Source: Sphingobium yanoikuyae
GTDB taxonomy: Bacteria > Pseudomonadota > Alphaproteobacteria > Sphingomonadales > Sphingomonadaceae
DNA length: 64,000 bases
Assembly (NCBI RefSeq): GCF_013001025.1
Contig: NZ_CP053021.1
Location: 62,001-126,000 of the forward strand
Direction: 5' to 3'
Shown here in pieces: positions 53,216 to 60,800 of this stretch. How positions within the stretch are numbered: position 1 is the stretch's first letter; each line of letters begins with the position of its first letter. The notes under the pieces are model-generated. The model was not told where the DNA came from, ran no database searches, and saw only the letters and a program-made list of their open reading frames with translations. The position numbers and the translations under genes were made by a program.

Positions 53216-54199
53216 TCAGTCGGCCAGCATGGCCGCGAGGGTGGGGGTCATATATTCCTGGCCGCCGGTTTCGGTGCGCAGGATCAGTCGGGCGGCGAGG
53301 TTGTGGCGGGTGGCGAGGGCCATGCCGCGATCGGCGCCCAGTACGGTGATCGCGGTCGCCCAGGCGTCGGCCAGCATGGCGGAGGCGTGGAGCACGGTGA
53401 CGGCGGCGACGCGCTCCGCAATGGGGGCGCCGGTCGTGGGATCGATGCTGTGCGACAGGCGGCGATCACCCTCCATCCGGTAGCGGCGATAATCGCCCGA
53501 ACTGGCCATGGAAAGGCCGCAGAGCGCGACCCGCAGCGCCGGGATGTCGAGACCCGGCGGCACTTCGGCATCGACCCACCAGGGCTGGATATCGGGCTTC
53601 ACGCCCTCGCCCCGCAGTTCGCCGCCAATTTCCACCAGGAAGTTGGGGAGGCCGAGGCTGCGCAGACAGGCCGCGACCGCATCGACGGCATAGCCCTTGG
53701 CGATGCCGGAAAAATCGAGCGCGACGTCGGCGGTGCGCCGGGCGCGGTCGCCATTGAGTTCGATGCAGGTCCAGGGCGCGACCGAGGCGGTGGCGCTGCC
53801 GCCGGCGAGGGCCGGGCCGAAGCCCCAGCGCGCGACGATGCCGCCGATCGCCGGGTCGAAGGCGCCGTGCGACAGACGAGCCATGGACAGGCCCGCGCGC
53901 AGCACGCCCATCATCGCGGGCGGCAGGCGGGTCCATTGGCCGATCGGGCTGCGGTTGAAGCGGCTGATATCGGAGCCGGCTTCCCAATTGCTCATCTCGC
54001 CGATGACGGCGGCCAGCACGGCCTCAATATGGGCCTGGCAGTCGGCGGGCGGATCGACGATGCGGGCCGACCATGTGGTGCCCATGGTCGGTCCGCCCAA
54101 AGTGACGATAGCGCCCTGACGCTGGCGCCCGGCAAATTGCTCGGGCGACAGGTCGGGCGCTATCGCGATCCGGACGGGATTGCCGGCGGGCCGGGTCAG
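53216..54199 (-). CDS. apbE: FAD:protein FMN transferase ApbE
   Basis: About 327 residues. ApbE splits FAD and attaches FMN to Ser/Thr of target proteins in the periplasm. Conserved blocks: GGPTMGTTWSARI, ALDFSGIAKGYAVDAV, LVEIGGELRGEG, GLSMASSGDYRR, SHSIDPTTGAPI and the metal site MLADAWATAITVLG. The start is uncertain: a CTG overlapping the DUF4198 stop (CTGA) is the most coupled candidate and a TTG at 54100 the other; no ATG is well placed. No signal peptide is visible with either. It ends the PepSY-DUF2271-DUF4198-apbE operon. Confidence 0.88.
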   Translation of the reverse strand: MTRPAGNPVRIAIAPDLSPEQFAGRQRQGAIVTLGGPTMGTTWSARIVDPPADCQAHIEAVLAAVIGEMSNWEAGSDISRFNRSPIGQWTRLPPAMMGVLRAGLSMARLSHGAFDPAIGGIVARWGFGPALAGGSATASVAPWTCIELNGDRARRTADVALDFSGIAKGYAVDAVAACLRSLGLPNFLVEIGGELRGEGVKPDIQPWWVDAEVPPGLDIPALRVALCGLSMASSGDYRRYRMEGDRRLSHSIDPTTGAPIAERVAAVTVLHASAMLADAWATAITVLGADRGMALATRHNLAARLILRTETGGQEYMTPTLAAMLAD

Positions 54200-55077
54200 G
54201 GCGCCAGCACTTCCAGCGTGGTGATGTAGGAGGCGCGCTTCTGCGGCGGGCCGGCCGGCGGCGCGGGCGGTGCGCCCTGCGGCTTGCCGCCCTGCACGCC
54301 CGGACCACCGGGACCGCCGGGGCCGCCTTCGCGGCCGCCGCCGGTGCTGGCGTTCAGCCAGTACATGCCGGGGGCGCCCCATTTGACGGCCAGCTTGCCA
54401 TCCTTGTCGGTGGCGAGGTCCATCTGGCCCAGCGCATCGCGATAGCGGATGCCGCCGGGAATGACGGTGACCTTGAGGTCGGCGGCGGGCTTGCCGTCGA
54501 GCAGGAACTGGAAGGTCGCGGTCTCGCCCGACACCAGGTCATTGGGATGGGTCACCGGGACCAGTTCGATGCCGGTGCCGGTCGGCTTGAAGATGGTGGT
54601 GGTCGGCGCGCCCAAGGTCACGAAGATCTCGTTGCGGTTGCTCGCCTCGGCGGTCTGGACATTGGTAGCGCCGGCGGGGATCGCCTGCGCCAGATTGGCC
54701 TTGGTCGTGCCGCGCGGCAGGCGCTCCTGCTTGCCGTTGAGGGTGTAGCTGCCCATCACCATGGTCGACACATTGGCGATGCGATAGGTGCCGGGCTTGG
54801 TCAGATGCACGTCAAAGGTCGAGCGATATTTGCCGGTGGCGGCATTTTCGATCTTGCCGGTGGTGCCATCCGGCTCGGTCACGGCGATGCCATCGGTGCG
54901 CATCGGGAAATGTTCGAAATAGAAGAGGTCGTTGGAGACCGCCGCGTCGACCGTCACCCAGCTGTCGGTGCCCGACAGGGTGGTGGAGGAGGGCAGCATC
55001 CACTGGCGGTGCGCCTGGGCCGCGCCGGAGAGCATCAGGGCGGCAAGCGCGCCCGCGATCAGATATTTGGCTTTCAT
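54196..55077 (-). CDS. DUF4198 domain-containing periplasmic protein
   Basis: 293 residues. Signal peptide MKAKYLIAGALAALMLSGAAQA, then HRQWMLPSSTTL, the DUF4198 opening (family proteins start with a histidine after cleavage and are linked to metal uptake). Two beta-sandwich parts follow (DLFYFEHFPMRTDGIAV; PNDLVSGETATFQFLLDGKPAADLKVTV; KLAVKWGAPGMYWLNAS). The tail is rich in Gly and Pro (GGPGGPG, PAPPAGPP) before a final ITTLEVLAP strand. AGGGGA precedes the ATG. It lies 15 bases after the DUF2271 gene and overlaps apbE. Confidence 0.87.
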   Translation of the reverse strand: MKAKYLIAGALAALMLSGAAQAHRQWMLPSSTTLSGTDSWVTVDAAVSNDLFYFEHFPMRTDGIAVTEPDGTTGKIENAATGKYRSTFDVHLTKPGTYRIANVSTMVMGSYTLNGKQERLPRGTTKANLAQAIPAGATNVQTAEASNRNEIFVTLGAPTTTIFKPTGTGIELVPVTHPNDLVSGETATFQFLLDGKPAADLKVTVIPGGIRYRDALGQMDLATDKDGKLAVKWGAPGMYWLNASTGGGREGGPGGPGGPGVQGGKPQGAPPAPPAGPPQKRASYITTLEVLAP

Positions 55078-55092
55078 GGTCTTTGTCCCCTG

Positions 55093-55626
55093 TTACTTGC
55101 CGAAGCTGACGCTGACGGCGCCGAGTTCGCTGCTGCCCTGCGCCTTGGCGGCGACGCCGGGCTTGGCCGGCCAGGTGAAGGGCAGGCGGAGCAGTTCGCG
55201 GCCGCCGACTTCACGGGCGGCTTCCACCACCAGCGTATATTTGCCCGGTCCGAGCGCGCCGAGCGGCCCCTTGCCGGCGGTGAAGGCGATCTTCTGGTCG
55301 CCCGGCGCGCGGGTCGCGCCCGATACGCCATCGGCCGGGAAGCTCATCGTGCGGCCGGACACACGCCACCACTGGCGGATGTCGCGCAGCCATTTTGTGC
55401 CTTCGCCCTTGGCCTTGTCGACATCATACCAGACCGCGAGCGTGCGGGGGGCGGCGCCCTCCTTCTCCAGCCAGATGGCGACATAGGGGCGATGATATTC
55501 GGCGACCGACAGGCGCGGGATATTGACCGTGACGGTCATGGTCTGCGCGGACACCGGCGCGGCCAGCGCGCCGGTGGCGCCGAGCGCGGCACCGCCGGAC
55601 AGGATGAGCTTGGGACTGATCTGCAT
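55093..55626 (-). CDS. DUF2271 domain-containing protein, predicted FMN-carrying periplasmic protein
   Basis: 177 residues. A signal peptide ends around APVSAQ (residue 28). The body has TVTVNIPRLSVAEYHRPYVAIWLEKEG, AVWYDV and WLRDIRQWWRVSG, the DUF2271 pattern. Residues 99-105 read DGVSGAT, which fits the ApbE target consensus D-x-x-[ST]-G-A-[ST] exactly, so T105 is the predicted site of covalent FMN. apbE lies two genes downstream in the same operon. Confidence 0.88.
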   Translation of the reverse strand: MQISPKLILSGGAALGATGALAAPVSAQTMTVTVNIPRLSVAEYHRPYVAIWLEKEGAAPRTLAVWYDVDKAKGEGTKWLRDIRQWWRVSGRTMSFPADGVSGATRAPGDQKIAFTAGKGPLGALGPGKYTLVVEAAREVGGRELLRLPFTWPAKPGVAAKAQGSSELGAVSVSFGK

Positions 55627-55643
55627 GGAAAGATGGACCCCCG

Positions 55644-56288
55644 TTAGTGGATGAAGAGGATGGCGAGCAGCGCGGGCAGCGCAAGCCCGATCGCGACCAG
55701 CGGCCAGGTGCTCGGCCGCTTGGCGGCGTGCAACTGGAGCAGCAGCAGGCCGGTCAGCGCGAACAGGAAGCAGGCGACGGCGAAGATATCGATGAACCAT
55801 TTCCACACGGTGCCGGCATTGCGGCCCTTGTGCAGGTCGTTGAGATAGCTGACCCAGCCACGGCTGGTCGCTTCGCTGGTGACCTTGCCGTCATGCCGGT
55901 CGATCGACACCCAGCCATCGCCGCCGGGACGCGGCAGGGCGAGATAGACTTCGTCCGCCGACCATTCCGCCTCGCCCGCGCCGCTCTGGCCGATTTCCTT
56001 TTCGACCCATTGGGCGATCGGGGCGGGCAGGGGCTTCTTGGCATCGGGCGCGTCATCGGCCGCGACCAGCTTCAACAGCGGCGCGGGCAGTGTGGCGCTC
56101 TTCTCGACGGTCCGGGGCGAACCCTCGACATCGGCGGCGTGGTTGAGGGTGATGCCGGTGAAGGCGAAGAGCAGCAGGCCGATCAGGCTGATCGCCGAAC
56201 TCACCCAATGCCAGGTATGCAGCTGCTTCAGCCAGAATGCCTTGGCGCTCTTCTTTTTCTTGGGCTGGGCGCGGGCGGGAGCGTGCAT
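55644..56288 (-). CDS. PepSY-associated membrane protein
   Basis: 214 residues. A lysine-rich N-terminus precedes the first helix FWLKQLHTWHWVSSAISLIGLLLFAFTG, then a periplasmic PepSY-like domain, then VSYLNDLHKGRNAGTVWKWFIDIFAVACFLFALTGLLLLQLH and a last helix. The histidines at helix ends (LHTWHW, DLHKG) are where related ferric reductases hold haem. It is the first gene of the operon and the likely membrane electron conduit to the flavinylated DUF2271 protein. A Fur-like site lies 46 bases upstream. Confidence 0.86.
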   Translation of the reverse strand: MHAPARAQPKKKKSAKAFWLKQLHTWHWVSSAISLIGLLLFAFTGITLNHAADVEGSPRTVEKSATLPAPLLKLVAADDAPDAKKPLPAPIAQWVEKEIGQSGAGEAEWSADEVYLALPRPGGDGWVSIDRHDGKVTSEATSRGWVSYLNDLHKGRNAGTVWKWFIDIFAVACFLFALTGLLLLQLHAAKRPSTWPLVAIGLALPALLAILFIH

Positions 56289-56333
56289 CGAGGGAAGGGC
56301 GAGTCCTGTAGGAAATGAGGTGGCCCGAATAAC

Positions 56334-56353
56334 GCGAACGACTCGCAATTGCA
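56334..56353 (-). promoter_or_regulatory. Candidate Fur-like operator of the PepSY-DUF2271-DUF4198-apbE operon
   Basis: On the minus strand the site reads TTGCGAGTCGTTCGC (56348-56334), close to the palindromic TGCGA-n-TCATTCGC form of alphaproteobacterial Fur boxes. It is contiguous with TGCAATTGCGA, whose complement TCGCAATTGCA also occurs at 49768-49778. The site is 46 bases upstream of the first start codon, where a promoter operator would be. Visual match only. Confidence 0.5.
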
Positions 56354-56597
56354 AACCGCTCGCAACAGGAAAAATGTATCAAAATGTAAGCGGTCGGGAA
56401 CCAAAGCGCCGCACGCGCGTCTCCGCCTGCCGCCTCCTGCTTGACCACCATACTTGACGGGTGCGGCACGCCCCCCTAGCGCAATCAGCTTGGACAGCGA
56501 TGTCGCGGGGATGCGATGTCTGTTTATCGGCCCTTATCCAGGCCGTTGCTGGCCGTTGGGCCCGTCGTCCAGACGGGGCCGTGACAAGGGACGATTT

Positions 56598-57719
56598 ATG
56601 CTGCTTTCGGTTGCCGCCACTGGAATGATGCTGATGGCGGGACAGGGGGAGGTCGTGGACAGCGGCGCTCCGGTGGTGCCGGCTGCGGCCGTGGCGCCTG
56701 CGCCGGCGGAAACGCCCCACACCGTCCCTGCCGACCCGGTCCAGCCCGCCCAGATGCCGGCACAGACGCCGTCACCCGACAGTCCCTATCCGCCGCCGGT
56801 CGTGCTGCCGACGCTGAGCCCGATCGCGGAGCAGCCCAAGGAAGAGGTGCCGGTCGATCCCAATGCGATCGTCGTGACCGGCGATACCGGGCTGCGCAAG
56901 CGCGATCCCTTCGCCGCGATCAACGAACAGTCTTTCGAAGCGGTCCAGGCGGTCGACAAGGCGCTGATCGAGCCGGTGGCCAAGGCCTATAACAAGGGCC
57001 TGCCGCGCCCGGTGCGCAAGGGGCTGCGCAACTTCTTCTCGAACCTGGGCGAGCCGGTCGTGTTCGCGGCCTATATGCTGCAGTTCAAGCCGGGCAAGGC
57101 GTTCGAGACGGCCGGCCGCTTCGCGATCAACACGACGCTGGGCTTTGTCGGCCTGTTCGACGTTGCCAAGCGCAAGCCGTTCAACCTGCCCTATCGCCCC
57201 AATGGCCTGGCCAACACGCTCGGCTTCTATGGCGTGGGGCCGGGGCCGTACATGTATCTGCCGCTGGTCGGCCCGACGACGCTGCGCGACATCATCGGCG
57301 ACACGGTCGACAAGATGATCCTGCCCTTCGCGGTGGGCAAGCCCTTCACCCAGCCCACGGTCGTCATCCCGATGGCGGTGCTGGACCAGCTGGGCGAGCG
57401 CGCGGCGTTCGACGAGCGCATCCAGGCGATCCGTGCCGACGACAATCCCTATGGCAGCTATCGCGACCTCTATCTCAACCAGCGCAAGGCGGAGATCGAG
57501 GCGCTGCACGGTCGCTACACGCCGGGTGTGACGCCGGTCTATGGTCCGGGGCTGCGCGTGCCCGGCAAGGACAAGCCGGCAGCCGACGCGCCGGAGGCTG
57601 CGGCCCCGGTTGCTGCGGAGTCGGCACCGGCGCCTGCTGCTGCGCCGGCACCCGAACCGGCCCCCGCACCGGCGCCCAAGCCGTTGATGGTGCAGCCGCT
57701 GCCCGCCGACCCGCGCTGA
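56598..57719 (+). CDS. MlaA (VacJ) family protein without lipobox, Pro/Ala-extended
   Basis: 373 residues. The MlaA core runs about 100-310 (RDPFAAINEQSFEAVQAVDKALIEPVAKAYNKGLPRPVRKGLRNFFSNLGEPVVFAAYMLQ, GRFAINTTLGFVGLFDVA, GFYGVGPGPYMYLPLVGPTTLRD). MlaA forms an outer-membrane pore for retrograde phospholipid transport. It is normally a lipoprotein, but the N-terminus here (MLLSVAATGMMLMAGQGEVV) has no cysteine. A Pro/Ala stretch and VDPNAIVVTGDTG precede the core, and the tail is Ala/Pro-rich. No other mla genes are nearby. Confidence 0.87.
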   Translation: MLLSVAATGMMLMAGQGEVVDSGAPVVPAAAVAPAPAETPHTVPADPVQPAQMPAQTPSPDSPYPPPVVLPTLSPIAEQPKEEVPVDPNAIVVTGDTGLRKRDPFAAINEQSFEAVQAVDKALIEPVAKAYNKGLPRPVRKGLRNFFSNLGEPVVFAAYMLQFKPGKAFETAGRFAINTTLGFVGLFDVAKRKPFNLPYRPNGLANTLGFYGVGPGPYMYLPLVGPTTLRDIIGDTVDKMILPFAVGKPFTQPTVVIPMAVLDQLGERAAFDERIQAIRADDNPYGSYRDLYLNQRKAEIEALHGRYTPGVTPVYGPGLRVPGKDKPAADAPEAAAPVAAESAPAPAAAPAPEPAPAPAPKPLMVQPLPADPR

Positions 57720-57741
57720 GCGCATCGAAGGCACGGAAAAG

Positions 57742-57777
57742 AAAAAGGCGCCCGATCACTGGATCGGGCGCCTTTTT
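57742..57777. terminator. Bidirectional terminator between the MlaA-like and glutamate dehydrogenase genes
   Basis: A perfect 16-base arm pair AAAAAGGCGCCCGATC / GATCGGGCGCCTTTTT with loop ACTG, flanked by A- and T-runs so that both convergent transcripts end here. Confidence 0.92.
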
Positions 57778-57824
57778 CATGGGCGGCTCAAACCCCTTCC
57801 CGCTGACGGGAAGGGGCGATGGCC

Positions 57825-60800
57825 TCAGCGGCCGAGCAGGCCGCGGGCCTGGCCGGCGATTTCCGCCAGCATTGCGACATTGGGCGATGCCGCAGCCTTG
57901 GCGCGCTGCACCAGGGCGCGGAACTGCTGAATGCGCGCACCGCGCTCGATCAGCCATTTCTCGACATGGTCGGACACATCCTTGCCCTTGCCCTGGGCCA
58001 GGAAGTCGAGCCGCACCTGCTGCATGTCGCGCGCGACGCCGGAGATGAGCAGGCGCTCCCACGGATCGGTCGGTTCCATGCGGGCGGCGGCCGACTGGAC
58101 CCAGTCGATGCCGACAGCCTCGCCCAGATGGGTGAAGGCGCGGGTCAGCGCGATCTCGTCCATCTTCAGGCGACCGGCGAGCGCGGCGATGCCGACCGCG
58201 CCGTCCAGCTTGAACAGGCCGGCGGTGCGCACTGCCAGCATGTCCGGCGCGCCGAGCGAGAGCAGGCGATCGGTAACGGCAGTGACGCGACGCAGCGCTT
58301 CGCTGGTGAGCAGGTCGTCGACCTGGTTGGCGAGCGTTTCGACGCCCTTGGCCAGGATCGCATGGCCGGCGTCCGGCAGGGTGCCGGCCGGCACGCTGCG
58401 CAGGATGTCGGCGATCTGCGCGCGCATGCCGCTGGCGATGTCGCCGAACAGGGTGAGGCGGGCGGCTTCCGACATGTCGGCCGCGTCGATATCCGCCCAC
58501 AGGGTGCGGATGTCGTAGAGCCGCTCGGCGATCAGGAAGGCGCTGGCGAGATCGGCGAGCGAGCAGCCCTCTTCTTCCGCCAGTTCGAAGGGATGGATGA
58601 TGCCGAGGCGGTTGACGATGCGGTTCGCAACCTTGGTGGCGATGATCTCCTTCTTGAGCGCATGGGCCGCGATCGCGTCGGCTTCCTTCTCCTGCATCGC
58701 GGCAGGGAAGGCGGCGGCCAGTTCCGCGCCCATGCTGGGATCGGTGGCAAGGTCGCCATGTTCGATCGCGTCCTGCAGCGCCAGCTTGGCGGTGGAGAGC
58801 AGCACGGCGAGTTCGGGGCGGGTGAGGCCCTGGCCATCCTGACCACGCCGCAGCAGCTGGTCATTGGCGGCCAGCCCCTCGACCTGGCGGTCTAGACGGC
58901 CGGTTTCCTCGAACGTCTCGATCAGCCGGACATAGGAGGCAAGGTCCGCCGCGCCGCCGCTTTCGGCGATCGACAGGCCGAGCGCCTGAAGACGGTTATC
59001 CTCCAGGACGATCGCGCCGACCGCATCGGTCATGCTTTCCAGCAGGGCATTGCGCTTGTCGAAGGGCAGGCGGCCTTCCGCCATTTCCTTGTTCAGCGCG
59101 ATCTTGATGTTGACCTCATTATCCGAGCAGTCGACGCCGGCACTATTGTCGATGAAGTCGGTGTTGATCCGCCCGCCATGCAGCGAGAAGGCGATGCGCC
59201 CGGCCTGCGTGGTGCCAAGGTTCGCGCCTTCGCCCACCACCTTGACGCGCAGCTGTTCGGCATTGACGCGCAGCCGGTCATTGGCCGGGTCGCCGACATC
59301 GCCATGGCTCTGCGCGGCGGCCTTCACATAGGTGCCGATGCCGCCGAACCACAGCAGGTCGTTGGGGCTCTTGAGGATGGCGGAGATGAGCGCGGTCGGC
59401 TCCATCTCGCTTTCGGTCACGCCCAGGATTTCCTGCACCTGCGGGGTGAGCGGGATCTTCTTGAGGCTGCGGGCGAACACGCCGCCGCCCTCGGAGATCA
59501 GGCCCTTGTCATAATCCTCCCAGCTGGAGCGGGGCAGGGCGAACATGCGGTTGCGCTCTTCCCAGCTCTTGGCCGGATCGGGATTGGGGTCGAGGAAGAT
59601 GTGGCGATGGTCGAAGGCGGCGACCAGCTTGATCGCCTTGCTGAGCAGCATGCCGTTGCCGAACACGTCGCCCGACATGTCGCCGCAGCCCACGACCTTG
59701 ACCGGCTCGCTCTGCACGTCGACGCCCATTTCGGCGAAGTGCCGCTGGACGCTGATCCAGGCGCCCTTGGCGGTGATGCCCATCGCCTTGTGGTCATAGC
59801 CGTTGGAGCCGCCGCTGGCGAAGGCGTCGCCCAGCCAGAAGTCCCGTTCCAGCGCGATCGCATTGGCGACGTCGCTGAAGGTCGCGGTGCCCTTGTCGGC
59901 GGCGACCACGAAATAGGGATCGTCGCCATCGCGCACCACTACCTGAGCGGGGTGCTTCACCTTGTTCTTCACGATATTGTCGGTGATCGACAACAGGGTG
60001 CGGATGAAGATGCGATAGCTTTCGGTGCCTTCGGCGAACCAGGCGTCGCGATCGACCTGCGGATTGGGCAGTTGCTTGGGGTAGAAGCCGCCCTTCGCGC
60101 CGGTCGGCACGATGACAGCGTTCTTGACACGTTGCGCCTTCATCAGGCCCAGGATTTCGGTGCGGAAATCGTCGCGACGGTCGGACCAGCGCAGGCCGCC
60201 ACGGGCGACCGGGCCGGCGCGCAGATGGATGCCCTCGACGCGCGGGCTGTACACCCAGATTTCCCGCCAGGGCAGTGGCGCCGGCAGGCCGGGGACGAGC
60301 GCGCTGTCGATCTTGAACGCCAGCGCCTCGGCCGCGGCCGGGGCATAGAAGTTGGTGCGCAGCGTCGCGGTGATGACGGCGCGGATCAGGCGCAGCACGC
60401 GATCCTCGTCGATCGAGCTGACCTGTTCCAGGCCCGCGTCGATCTCCGCCTGGATGGCGGTCGCCTTGTCGCTGCCGTCCTGCGCGGCGGGATCGTGCAG
60501 CGCTTCGAACAGCGCGACGAGGTTGCGGGCGACGCCCTGTTCACGGCGCAGCGTGTCGGCGAAGGTCGCCATGCCAAAGGCGGTGCCGGTCTGGCGCAGA
60601 TAGCGGAACAGCGCGCGGAACAGCACCACCGCGCGCGGCGCGAAGCCGGCGGTGACGATCAGTTCGTTGAACCTGTCATTTTCGGCGACGCCTTCGATCA
60701 CCTGAGCGATCGCCTCGGTCACCACTTCGGCGCGGTCGACCACCGCCTGGGCATCGCCGCCGGCCGGCAGTTCCAGCACGAAGCGCTGGACATGGCCGAG

